NCBI GenBank assembly: GCA_949285785.1
Contig: CASEAG010000003.1
Span: 1 to 38,542 of the forward strand
Direction of reading: 5' to 3'
Length of the DNA: 38,542 bases
Source: an uncultured Spirochaetales bacterium
Lineage (GTDB): Bacteria > Spirochaetota > Spirochaetia > Sphaerochaetales > Sphaerochaetaceae
Below are positions 1 through 6,809 of this stretch, piece by piece; the stretch's first letter is position 1; each line of letters opens with the position of its first letter. The translations under genes and the position numbers were made by a program. The notes beneath the pieces are model-generated. The model was given only the letters and a program-made list of their open reading frames with translations. It was not told the DNA's origin and did no database searches.

Positions 1-187
1 CGGGGACCTTCTCCTGGCATCGCACGTCCGTCACCACCAGGTCATCCTGCGAGAGGACGGTGCGTATGATCAGTTCGGCGAGGGCCATGGAGTGCCTGAT
101 GGCGACGGTGAAGGGCACGTCGTCCATCAGCGTCGGGTGGGAGAGCATCCGACGCTTCATCTCCTCGAATCTTCTTTCTGCATCCAT
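1..187 (-). CDS. PD-(D/E)XK nuclease family transposase-like protein, 5' part only
   Basis: The reverse strand reads from an ATG at 187 to the window edge without a stop, giving about 62 residues that begin MDAERRFEEMKRRM and contain segments such as DDVPFTVAI and SQDDLVVTDVRCQEKV. This resembles the N-terminal part of the PD-(D/E)XK nuclease family transposase (Rpn-like) proteins that are abundant in gut spirochaetes and clostridia, where an early block like DDLFM...VLxxxDLxVxxVxxQ precedes the nuclease core. The catalytic core lies outside the window, so function cannot be confirmed. The start at 187 is preferred because a GGAGG site sits 11 bases upstream; an in-frame ATG at 205 overlaps that site. 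It is transcribed away from cysK. Confidence 0.5.
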   Translation of the reverse strand, partial: MDAERRFEEMKRRMLSHPTLMDDVPFTVAIRHSMALAELIIRTVLSQDDLVVTDVRCQEKVP

Positions 188-406
188 TCTTCCGGATTCC
201 TCCATATCTTTCTCATGCCTTGCATACACGGGAATGACGGATTCTGTGCACAAGTCGACTGGACAGATCGTCGCCATCACAGATCTGGAGGTCATGGAAA
301 GTGAATTCGATCGACATCGGCGATCGGATCTATCCGTGAGACTTTGCCTTTTCATATGGCCTATGCCTTGTGATTACATTATCCTAAGCACAGGAGGACA
401 GATTCC

Positions 407-1324
407 ATGCTCTGCGATTCCGTTCTGGATCTTGTCGGCGACACGCCATGCGTGAAGCTAAACCATATCGATACGAAAGGCGCCGAAGTGTACGTGAAGC
501 TCGAACGCTTCAACCCGCTTGGCTCTGCCAAGGACCGTGCCGCCCTCTACATGATAGAGGAGGCGGAGAGGCGTGGAGACCTCGTGCCAGGTTCGACCAT
601 CATCGAACCCACCAGCGGGAACACGGGAATCGCCCTTTCCTACATAGCGGCGGTGAAGGGCTACAGATGCATCATCGTCATGCCGGAGAGCATGAGCCGT
701 GAGAGAAGAGTCATGATGAAGGCGCTTGGCAGCGAGCTCGTGCTCACACCTGCCGCCGACGGCATGGCCGGTGCGATTGCCAGGGCCGGGCAGCTTGCAG
801 AGCAGACAGAGCGTTCCTTCATGCCGATGCAGTTCGAGAACCCGGACAACGCGCTTGCCCATTTCGAGACGACCGCCGTCGAGATCGAGAGGGACTTCGC
901 TGATCTTTCTCTGGACAAGTTCGTGGCAGGCGTCGGCAGCGGCGGCACGATATCTGGGGTGGCAAGACGTTTCAGACGTGATGGATTCCGTGCCAGAATC
1001 ATCGCGGTTGAGCCTGCCTCGTCGGCCGTGCTTTCAGGAGGGAAGGCGGGACGCCACCGGATCCAGGGGATAGGGGCGGGCTTCGTCCCGGGAAACTATG
1101 ATCCCGTGCTTGTCGACGAAGTCGTCGCGGTGAGTGATGAAGAGGCCTTCGAATATACTAGACAGCTTGCGAGGAAGGAGGGCATCTTCTGCGGCATCTC
1201 GTCCGGAGCTGCCCTTGCCGGTGCCATCCGTGGTGCAGCGAAGGGAGAGAGGATACTCGTCCTGCTGCCGGATGCGGGAGAGCGCTATCTGTCAGAGGCC
1301 TTCTGGGAAGAGGACGGGGTCTGA
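407..1324 (+). CDS. cysK: Cysteine synthase (O-acetylserine sulfhydrylase), PLP-dependent
   Basis: This 305-residue protein is a fold-type II PLP enzyme that makes L-cysteine from O-acetylserine and sulfide in the cytoplasm. The PLP lysine is K42 in GSAKDRA (family usually SVKDR). The substrate loop PTSGNTG is at 68-74 and a glycine-rich phosphate-binding GSGGT motif lies near 175. The length is usual for CysK/CysM. The start is set by AGGAGG about ten bases upstream of ATG 407. No cysE or sulfate-assimilation gene is adjacent, so it may work with a distant serine acetyltransferase. The 3' end overlaps the convergent HAD gene by 33 bases. CysK versus CysM cannot be separated by eye. Confidence 0.9.
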   Translation: MLCDSVLDLVGDTPCVKLNHIDTKGAEVYVKLERFNPLGSAKDRAALYMIEEAERRGDLVPGSTIIEPTSGNTGIALSYIAAVKGYRCIIVMPESMSRERRVMMKALGSELVLTPAADGMAGAIARAGQLAEQTERSFMPMQFENPDNALAHFETTAVEIERDFADLSLDKFVAGVGSGGTISGVARRFRRDGFRARIIAVEPASSAVLSGGKAGRHRIQGIGAGFVPGNYDPVLVDEVVAVSDEEAFEYTRQLARKEGIFCGISSGAALAGAIRGAAKGERILVLLPDAGERYLSEAFWEEDGV

Positions 1325-2044
1325 AGCCAGGTCGCCGACCTTGTCATAGACGACGTCGGCGTACTTCTCGAGCACCTCGCGTTTTCCATAGCCTGTCATG
1401 ACGGCTATCGTGTAGCCGACTCTGCCGGCCTTCGCGTATTCCATGTCCACGATCGAGTCGCCGACGATGGCGATCTTCATCGGGTCGATTCCGAAGAGCG
1501 TCGAGAACTGCCTGATGGACTCGTCGCTGGGCTTCCTGCGGCAGTTCGACTCCTTTGTGCGCAGGAAGCGTACATACCTGTCTATGCCCATGACCTCGAG
1601 GAACGCCTTGGTGTTCGCGGTGATGTCGTTGGTCACAAGACCTATCATGATCCCCTTGTCCATCAGCGACTGCATAAGCCGCTGCAGGGCGGTGAAGTCC
1701 ATGCTGCCTAGCTTGTCCAGCACCTTGCGGTTCTGGCTGTTGAGGAACTTCGTGAGCATCTGGTACATCTTCAGCGGGCTTATGTGGTTGCGAATGCAGA
1801 AGCCGAGGATCTTGAAGAAGATGCTGACTATCTTGTCATGGTTGAAGAGGAAGCCGTCGGGGTAGTTGTTGCCCTTGTCGTCGACGCCGACGATCTCGTA
1901 GATCCTCTGGCGCGCCTCGTCCTCGTTCTTCACGCTGAACGTCATGAGAATCGTATCCGTGTACTGGCGTATGACAGGGCCCCACACTTCGGCGTAGTTG
2001 AAGAGCGTTCCGTCCTTGTCGAATATGATTCCGCGGATATCCAT
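1292..2044 (-). CDS. HAD-superfamily phosphatase (phosphoglycolate phosphatase-like)
   Basis: The 250-residue product starts MDIRGIIFDKDGTLFNY, the HAD motif I with nucleophile D9 and acid/base D11. Motif II is the Thr in GLVTNDITAN, and motif III/IV is GDSIVDMEYAKAGR near the C terminus, with a helical cap between them. This is the Gph/PPase-like branch of soluble HAD phosphatases; the substrate cannot be told from sequence. The ATG at 2044 was chosen although the frame stays open to 2182, because HAD motif I normally sits within the first 15 residues. No clear Shine-Dalgarno is visible. It is divergent from the uracil-DNA glycosylase gene and runs 33 bases into the cysK 3' end. Confidence 0.8.
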   Translation of the reverse strand: MDIRGIIFDKDGTLFNYAEVWGPVIRQYTDTILMTFSVKNEDEARQRIYEIVGVDDKGNNYPDGFLFNHDKIVSIFFKILGFCIRNHISPLKMYQMLTKFLNSQNRKVLDKLGSMDFTALQRLMQSLMDKGIMIGLVTNDITANTKAFLEVMGIDRYVRFLRTKESNCRRKPSDESIRQFSTLFGIDPMKIAIVGDSIVDMEYAKAGRVGYTIAVMTGYGKREVLEKYADVVYDKVGDLASDPVLFPEGL

Positions 2045-2057
2045 GGCTTGAACAGAG

Positions 2058-2086
2058 TACACTGATCGGGCTTCTTGTGCTATAGT
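2058..2086 (+). promoter_or_regulatory. Extended -10 promoter giving a probable leaderless transcript
   Basis: TGCTATAGT (extended -10, hexamer 2081-2086) follows a weak -35 TACACT (2058-2063) with a 17-base spacer. The hexamer ends seven bases before ATG 2094, so transcription should start at or next to the ATG; there is no Shine-Dalgarno. Confidence 0.5.
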
Positions 2087-2093
2087 CTGACAC

Positions 2094-2819
2094 ATGCTGG
2101 ACAGCCTGTTCATCTCTAGGACGGATGCCTTCAGAAGGGAGGTCTCGAAGCTGGAGTTCACATTCGACGGCGTGGTGTACAACCCGCTCGACTACGCCTG
2201 GGACATGTTCCTCCGATACGAGGATCTTGCCCTGTCCGGTGACAACGGCGTCATGTTCATGGGTATGAACCCCGGACCTGACGGCATGATGCAGACCGGC
2301 GTCCCGTTCGGTGCGCGCAGCATCGTGAAAGACTATCTCGGACTTTCCGGAACCGTATCGCAGCCGGAGCATCTGCATCCGGCAAGGCCTGTCACGGGGC
2401 TGGAAGGCAGGAAGGACGAGCCCAGTGGCATGGCCTTCTGGTCCATGATCCGAAGCATCTATCCCGACTGTCACGACTTCTTCTCCTTCGCCACGGTCCA
2501 GAACTTCTGTCCGCTGGCCTTCGTCACGGGAGACAGGGGGCGGAACGTCACGCCGGACAAGCTGCCGAGGCAGGAGAGACGGGCTCTCGAGGAGGTGTGT
2601 CTGGACTATCTGGAGTTCCTCGTCGCCCATCTTCACGTCAGGACCGCCGTCGCAGTCGGCAACTACGCCTATGACCAGCTGACGAAGGTCGGATGCGGAC
2701 GTGTACTGAAGATACTCCATCCTTCTCCGATAAACCCCGCCGCACATCGCGTCTGGGCCGATGACGGCCGCCAGGTGGCCGAATACCTTGTCTCGGAGGG
2801 CGTCCTTGACCACTGTTGA
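2094..2819 (+). CDS. SMUG1-type single-strand-selective uracil-DNA glycosylase
   Basis: The 241-residue protein removes uracil (and in this family often hydroxymethyluracil or formyluracil) from DNA as the first step of base-excision repair. The SMUG1 signature GMNPGPDGMMQTGVPFG spans 57-73 and holds the catalytic Asn of GMNP; the second family motif HPSPINP begins at 209 and contributes the DNA-intercalating loop. These two motifs distinguish it from UNG (GQDPYH) and from family 4 Fe-S enzymes. Bacterial SMUG1 proteins are less common than UNG. There is no Shine-Dalgarno before ATG 2094. The gene overlaps the start of ispE by 14 bases, so the two are probably cotranscribed. Confidence 0.9.
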   Translation: MLDSLFISRTDAFRREVSKLEFTFDGVVYNPLDYAWDMFLRYEDLALSGDNGVMFMGMNPGPDGMMQTGVPFGARSIVKDYLGLSGTVSQPEHLHPARPVTGLEGRKDEPSGMAFWSMIRSIYPDCHDFFSFATVQNFCPLAFVTGDRGRNVTPDKLPRQERRALEEVCLDYLEFLVAHLHVRTAVAVGNYAYDQLTKVGCGRVLKILHPSPINPAAHRVWADDGRQVAEYLVSEGVLDHC

Positions 2820-3657
2820 ACTGAAATCCTATGCAAAGGTGAACATCGGCCTCAGGATTCTCGGCCGCAGGAGCGACGGGTTCCATGACATCGACACATA
2901 CTTCCATCTGATCGCTCTGCATGACGACATCGCACTATCGTTCGAGGAGGCGGACAGGACCGGCGTGACGATTAGTGGCAACGAGGCCTATATCCCTCCT
3001 GGCGGGATGGATCTCATGGAGAAGGCCGCAAGACTATTCTCGTCCATGACGGGAATACGCTTCCATGTCGACATCTCGATTATCAAGAGGATACCGGTCA
3101 AAGCAGGCCTTGGCGGAGGTTCGGGCAACGCCTCATGCATTCTGAAGGCGCTCAACTCGATCTGCGGCGATCCGCTATCATGCGACGGGCTGATGAAGGC
3201 GTCCCTCTGCCTGGGATCCGATGTCCCGTTCTTCACGTCAGGGCTGGTTGCGGCGCATGGCATGGGCCGCGGCGAGATACTGGAGGAGATCGAGGCGGTC
3301 GATCTTCCGCTGGTCCTGGTCCACAGGCCGGGGGAGGCCGTATCCACGAAGGAGGCCTTCATGAAGGCCGATGAAGGCGATGTCGGTTCGCTTCCTCTTC
3401 CGCCATGGACACACGATGCCTCGAAGTGGCAGGACCTGTACCCGAACGACTTCGACTTCATACAGCCCATCCTGTCGGATGAAGGCTATCTGGAGTGCGC
3501 GTCACAGGCGCTCTACCACAGCACCAGCGGCTCCGGATCGAGCCAGCTGCTCGTCGCCCGCGACGGGCGCGATGCGGAGCGTCTTTGCGACCTGCTTGGC
3601 CGCCGCTTCGGGGATCTTGAGATGGTGTCAACGGAATTTGCAAAAAATATTCACTGA
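2806..3657 (+). CDS. ispE: 4-diphosphocytidyl-2-C-methyl-D-erythritol kinase
   Basis: IspE phosphorylates CDP-ME at the 2-hydroxyl using ATP in the MEP route to isoprenoids. The 283-residue product is normal length and carries the N-terminal YAKVNIGLRILGRRSDGFH block and the GHMP kinase ATP loop KAGLGGGSGNAS at 99-110. A TTG at 2806 is chosen as start: GGAGGG at 2795-2800 lies five bases upstream and the conserved ELKSYAKVN follows four residues later. The in-frame ATG at 2761 would add 15 non-conserved residues inside the glycosylase gene. The rare TTG start and 14-base overlap suggest translational coupling. Confidence 0.92.
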   Translation: MTTVELKSYAKVNIGLRILGRRSDGFHDIDTYFHLIALHDDIALSFEEADRTGVTISGNEAYIPPGGMDLMEKAARLFSSMTGIRFHVDISIIKRIPVKAGLGGGSGNASCILKALNSICGDPLSCDGLMKASLCLGSDVPFFTSGLVAAHGMGRGEILEEIEAVDLPLVLVHRPGEAVSTKEAFMKADEGDVGSLPLPPWTHDASKWQDLYPNDFDFIQPILSDEGYLECASQALYHSTSGSGSSQLLVARDGRDAERLCDLLGRRFGDLEMVSTEFAKNIH

Positions 3658-3672
3658 AAGTCGGATTTTTGA

Positions 3673-3701
3673 TTGATAAACATGGCTGTCAGTGGTATTG
3701 T
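3673..3701 (+). promoter_or_regulatory. Sigma-70-type promoter for spoVG
   Basis: TTGATA (3673-3678), a 17-base spacer, then TATTGT (3696-3701) preceded by TGG as an extended -10. It lies 19 bases before the spoVG ATG, in the A/T-rich gap after ispE. Confidence 0.55.
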
Positions 3702-3720
3702 ATTGTCTCAAGGTAAATAT

Positions 3721-3990
3721 ATGGAAATCACTGATATAAAGATAAGGACTGTAGCGGGTGCGGATCAGCTCAAGGCGTTCGCGACCGTGGTATTCGACGA
3801 CGAGCTGGTCGTACACAACATCAAGGTGGTCTCGAACGGCGAGAAGCTCATCATAGCGATGCCTTCGCGCCAGGTGAACAACGGCGAGTACAAGGACGTC
3901 GTGCACCCGATAACCAGCACTTTCCGCAAGCAGCTTTCGGATGCCGTGATCAGCGCATATCTCGAGGAGAAGGACAGACCGAGGGTCTGA
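3721..3990 (+). CDS. spoVG: Nucleic-acid-binding regulator SpoVG
   Basis: The 89-residue protein begins MEITDIKIRTV and contains the family hallmarks VFDDELVVHNIKVV, AMPSRQVNNGEYKDVVHPI and a C-terminal SxAYLEEK. SpoVG is a small conserved protein that binds DNA and RNA and modulates gene expression in Firmicutes and spirochaetes. The open frame extends upstream to 3673, but ATG 3721 matches the conserved N terminus and has AAGGT eight bases upstream. It has its own promoter and is followed by a tRNA gene 44 bases downstream. Confidence 0.95.
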   Translation: MEITDIKIRTVAGADQLKAFATVVFDDELVVHNIKVVSNGEKLIIAMPSRQVNNGEYKDVVHPITSTFRKQLSDAVISAYLEEKDRPRV

Positions 3991-4034
3991 CTTTACATCT
4001 ACCGATTCCATCTGCTATCCTCTCACACTAGCGT

Positions 4035-4106
4035 TGGGAAGTCGCCAAGTGGTCAAGGCTCTGGTTTTTGGTGCCGGCATCGCAGGTTCGAATCCTGCCT
4101 TCCCAG
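4035..4106 (+). tRNA. tRNA-Gln (anticodon TTG)
   Basis: The 72-base gene folds as a cloverleaf: acceptor TGGGAAG/CTTCCCA (4035-4041, 4099-4105), D arm GCC...GGC, anticodon stem CTGGT/GCCGG with loop TTTTGGT (anticodon TTG, reads CAA and by wobble CAG), variable CATC, and T arm GCAGG-TTCGAAT-CCTGC. The discriminator is G. The CCA tail is not encoded, since TCCG follows, so it must be added by a nucleotidyltransferase. It sits between spoVG and rplY and may be processed from a longer transcript. Confidence 0.95.
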
Positions 4107-4128
4107 TCCGATCGTAGGCTGTTGGCCG

Positions 4129-4148
4129 GGGACGGCGTCTGCCGTCCC
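4129..4148 (+). other. Stable hairpin between tRNA-Gln and rplY
   Basis: GGGACGGC-GTCT-GCCGTCCC forms a perfect 8-bp stem with a 4-base loop 22 bases after the tRNA. No T run follows, so it is not a textbook intrinsic terminator; it may mark the 3' end or a processing site of the tRNA transcript. Confidence 0.5.
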
Positions 4149-4164
4149 ATACGGGCCCACCCGG

Positions 4165-4192
4165 TTGCATCGCCGGGGACTTTTCCTATAAC
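4165..4192 (+). promoter_or_regulatory. Candidate promoter of the rplY-pth-tilS operon
   Basis: TTGCAT (4165-4170), a 16-base spacer and TATAAC (4187-4192). Transcription from here would give a leader of about 75 bases before rplY, containing two hairpins. Confidence 0.45.
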
Positions 4193-4204
4193 ATTGTCAT
4201 CCGT

Positions 4205-4253
4205 CACGCGTATGCGTGCATTTCATCCATGGTAATTGGGTCCGAGACCCAAT
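4205..4253 (+). promoter_or_regulatory. Two-hairpin leader of rplY
   Basis: Within the predicted 5' untranslated leader, CACGC-GTAT-GCGTG (4205-4218) is followed by ATTGGGTC-CGA-GACCCAAT (4235-4253), a perfect 8-bp stem with a 3-base loop. The second ends 20 bases before ATG 4274, just upstream of AAGGAGAG. Compact paired leaders of this kind are typical of ribosomal-protein autoregulation, but control by bL25 is only inferred. Confidence 0.4.
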
Positions 4254-4273
4254 GAGAGTACAAGGAGAGAAGC

Positions 4274-4906
4274 ATGAGCGAAATGATCACACTCAATGCC
4301 AAGAACAGGACTGCCGACTTCGGCAGCGCTGGAAGCCGCCGCCTTCTCAGGGCGGGCTACATCCCTGCGGTCATCTACGGAAAGCAGGCTCCTGCACACT
4401 GTGCAGTCGTCGCCAAGGACTTCATGATGAAGAAGCACCATTTCACCGGCTCCACGATCATCAATCTCGATGTCGAGGGCCAGAACCACACTGTCTTCGT
4501 CAAGACGTTCCAGGAGAACCTTCTCAAGGGCATCGTCAACCACATCGACTTCTACGAGGTCACCGCTGGCGAGAAGGTCAGGACCCATGTCGGCATCGAG
4601 CTGGTCGGCAACCCGATCGGCGTCAGGAACGGCGGTGTCCTGGACCAGGTCCTGCATGAGGTCGACGTCGAGTGTCTGCCCAAGGATCTGCCTTCCATCA
4701 TCCAGGTCGATGTCGCGGCTCTGGATATCAACGATGCAGTCCGTGTCGCACAGATCGTCGTTCCCGAGGGCGTGAAGATCCACACACCGGAGGACGAGAC
4801 CGTCGCGACCGTCAAGGCCGTCAAGGTCGAGGAGGCTGCACCTGCAGCAGATGCGGATGCCGATGCGGCAGCAGCCACCACGGACACCAGCGCAGAGTCG
4901 AAGTGA
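4274..4906 (+). CDS. rplY: Ribosomal protein bL25, Ctc (long) form
   Basis: The 210-residue product is the two-domain Ctc/TL5 form of bL25, which binds 5S rRNA in the large subunit. The N-terminal 5S-binding domain holds the typical RRLLRAGYIPAVIYGK (RxxxGxxPAVxYG) motif near 22-37. The C-terminal beta domain follows, with LPSIIQVDV and PEGVKI motifs. An Ala/Asp-rich tail (AAPAADADADAAAA) ends the protein, as in many Ctc proteins. AAGGAGAG precedes ATG 4274. The stop overlaps the pth start (TGATG), the usual ctc-pth pairing. Confidence 0.93.
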   Translation: MSEMITLNAKNRTADFGSAGSRRLLRAGYIPAVIYGKQAPAHCAVVAKDFMMKKHHFTGSTIINLDVEGQNHTVFVKTFQENLLKGIVNHIDFYEVTAGEKVRTHVGIELVGNPIGVRNGGVLDQVLHEVDVECLPKDLPSIIQVDVAALDINDAVRVAQIVVPEGVKIHTPEDETVATVKAVKVEEAAPAADADADAAAATTDTSAESK

Positions 4907-5475
4907 TGCTTGTCGTCTTTGGTCTGGGCAACCCCGGGTCGAAGTATGAAGGCACAAGGCACAACGCCGGAGTGGAGACACTCGAGAGATTGGCAGCATC
5001 TTACCATGCAAGACTGGTGAGGCGCTGCCTTTCTTCATACAGGACCTGTGTGGTGGAATCGGCGAGAGGCGAACGTGTGCGCCTCGTCTTCCCGCTTACG
5101 TATATGAACGACTCCGGGCGTGTCGTGCCCAGACTCGTCTCGGGCGGCGACAGGGTTCTGGTCATCTGCGACCAGATGGATCTGCCTGCGGGACGACTGC
5201 GGCTAAGGGCCGGCGGCACATCCAGTGCCGGTCACAACGGCCTAAAGTCCATGATGCAGGCTCTTCCCGATGGTTTCGAGCGGCTCTACATCGGAGTCGG
5301 AAGGCCTGGCGATGGAGTCAGCGTCATCGACCACGTGCTCTCGCGTCCTGACGAGGAGGACAGGAGACTCATCGATGCAGCGGAGGCGGAGGCGGCCGAA
5401 GGCCTGCGTCTGCTTATAGAGGGCGAGGACTTTCAGAAGGTCGTTCAGCGGCTCAACTCGTTCAGGGGACGGTGA
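4906..5475 (+). CDS. pth: Peptidyl-tRNA hydrolase
   Basis: Pth releases peptides from peptidyl-tRNA that drops off the ribosome. The 189-residue protein begins MLVVFGLGNPGSKYEGTRHN. The expected catalytic residues are N9 and H19, the aspartate of the CDQMDLPAG segment and the Asn of GHNGLKS; the YMN motif of the substrate groove is also present. Length and motifs match bacterial Pth. ATG 4906 overlaps the rplY stop by one base, and the 3' end overlaps the GTG of tilS by four bases, so translation of the three genes is coupled. Confidence 0.95.
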   Translation: MLVVFGLGNPGSKYEGTRHNAGVETLERLAASYHARLVRRCLSSYRTCVVESARGERVRLVFPLTYMNDSGRVVPRLVSGGDRVLVICDQMDLPAGRLRLRAGGTSSAGHNGLKSMMQALPDGFERLYIGVGRPGDGVSVIDHVLSRPDEEDRRLIDAAEAEAAEGLRLLIEGEDFQKVVQRLNSFRGR

Positions 5476-6731
5476 AGGTCATGGACGTCATCGCCTGTGT
5501 CTCAAGAGCCATTGCCGACTTCGGCATCGCCAGAGGCGCTTCGGTCACCGTCGCGTTCTCAGGCGGATACGATTCCCTGTGCCTGCTCTCAGCACTGCAT
5601 CGGCTTGGATACGACGTCAAGGCGCTTTACGTCGACCATGGCCTCAGAAGCCGCACGGAGCTCGATGCGGAGAGGCGTCTCAACGAATCCAACTGCCGGC
5701 TGGTCGGTGTCCCGCTAGTCGTCGCAATCATCCCGGAGGGCGAGGTCGATCGTCTTGCGGTCAGGGAGGGCATCACGCTGGAGGCAGCCGCGAGGAGTCT
5801 GCGCTACCGCATTCTCGAGCGCGAGACTCTGGTGGCCACGGCGCACAACAGGGACGACCAGGTCGAGACGTTGATGATGAAGCTGATCGGTGGCGGCACG
5901 CTGATGTCCCTTTCAGGCATCAGGAGAAGAAGGGGGAATGTGATACGCCCCCTGCTGGACGTGCCGCGTGAAGACATCGTGGCGTATGTCGGCTCTCTCG
6001 GCCTGTCGGCAAGCCGGGACAGCACGAATGACACGCTCTTCTGCATGCGCAACCGTGTGCGCCATCTGCTGATGGACTCGATCAGGGAAGATACGAGGTG
6101 CACGCTCGTCTCGATCGCGGACAACCTCCAGAGTCTAGAGCAGAGGTTCCCGTCGCTTCCACTCGTGCGCCACGCAGGCTATGTGGGCGTGGACGCCAGG
6201 ACCCTGCTGAATGCACATCCCGCGGCCAGGGCCAGGACCATCTACGACATATGGTCGTCATTCGACGGCGCCAGGCTATCCGCGCCGATGCTGGAGCGCA
6301 TTCTCTCGTCCATCAGCGATGGTAGAGGGCTCTCCCAGCGGCTCTTCTCGATGAGCGTGGCCTCGGGCGAGGTTCGCTTTTACAATGCCAGGGTGACGTT
6401 CGCATCCCCCTTCGTCGATGGTGCACCGGTTGCATACGGTCTGCATCTTGGACGCAGTGTGGATATGAAGGCGCTGAGGATAGACGCAAGGCGTCTCGAG
6501 GGTGGAGCATTCCTGCGGATGGACGAGGAGGGTGATGCGATCACCTGCCATGGACGACGTGTCCTGGTCTCGTCCATGCTGGCGTCATGGAAGTGCCCGT
6601 ACGCGGTGGTGCTCCAGGACAGAGGGGGAGTCAAGGCGGTGTTCGCATCTGCATTCGGAGGCAGGGACCGCATAGACGACAGCCTCAGGAGTCCCGACTG
6701 GAGCGGAGTCGACGGCTGGGCGCTTATGTGA
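5472..6731 (+). CDS. tilS: tRNA(Ile)-lysidine synthase
   Basis: TilS modifies C34 of tRNA-Ile(CAU) to lysidine with ATP and lysine, so that it reads AUA. The PP-loop SGGYDS is at 30-35, followed by a YVDHGLR segment and the family motif TAHNRDDQVETLMMKL. The 419-residue length includes the C-terminal TilS domains. GTG 5472 overlaps the pth stop; ATG 5481, with AGGGGA about ten bases upstream, is an equally good start and would shorten the protein by three residues. Confidence 0.9.
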   Translation: MKVMDVIACVSRAIADFGIARGASVTVAFSGGYDSLCLLSALHRLGYDVKALYVDHGLRSRTELDAERRLNESNCRLVGVPLVVAIIPEGEVDRLAVREGITLEAAARSLRYRILERETLVATAHNRDDQVETLMMKLIGGGTLMSLSGIRRRRGNVIRPLLDVPREDIVAYVGSLGLSASRDSTNDTLFCMRNRVRHLLMDSIREDTRCTLVSIADNLQSLEQRFPSLPLVRHAGYVGVDARTLLNAHPAARARTIYDIWSSFDGARLSAPMLERILSSISDGRGLSQRLFSMSVASGEVRFYNARVTFASPFVDGAPVAYGLHLGRSVDMKALRIDARRLEGGAFLRMDEEGDAITCHGRRVLVSSMLASWKCPYAVVLQDRGGVKAVFASAFGGRDRIDDSLRSPDWSGVDGWALM

Positions 6732-6748
6732 CCTTGACACGTTCCGCC

Positions 6749-6777
6749 TTGCAAGGAGCCCTCTTAAATATTATATT
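6749..6777 (+). promoter_or_regulatory. Promoter upstream of ftsH
   Basis: TTGCAA (6749-6754), a 17-base spacer and TATATT (6772-6777), 32 bases before ATG 6810. The whole tilS-ftsH gap is clearly A/T-rich compared with its surroundings. Confidence 0.55.
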
Positions 6778-6809
6778 TCCTGTATTGCATTCATTAATCT
6801 GGGAATCTT

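Noticed and set aside
1836-2813. Long minus-strand open frame opposite the SMUG1-like gene
   Set aside because: It is antisense to a protein with clear family motifs; its own product is Arg/His/Val-rich without domains. High GC content creates such frames.
4129-4148. Textbook intrinsic terminator after tRNA-Gln
   Set aside because: The stem is excellent, but no T run follows, so it is listed only as a hairpin.
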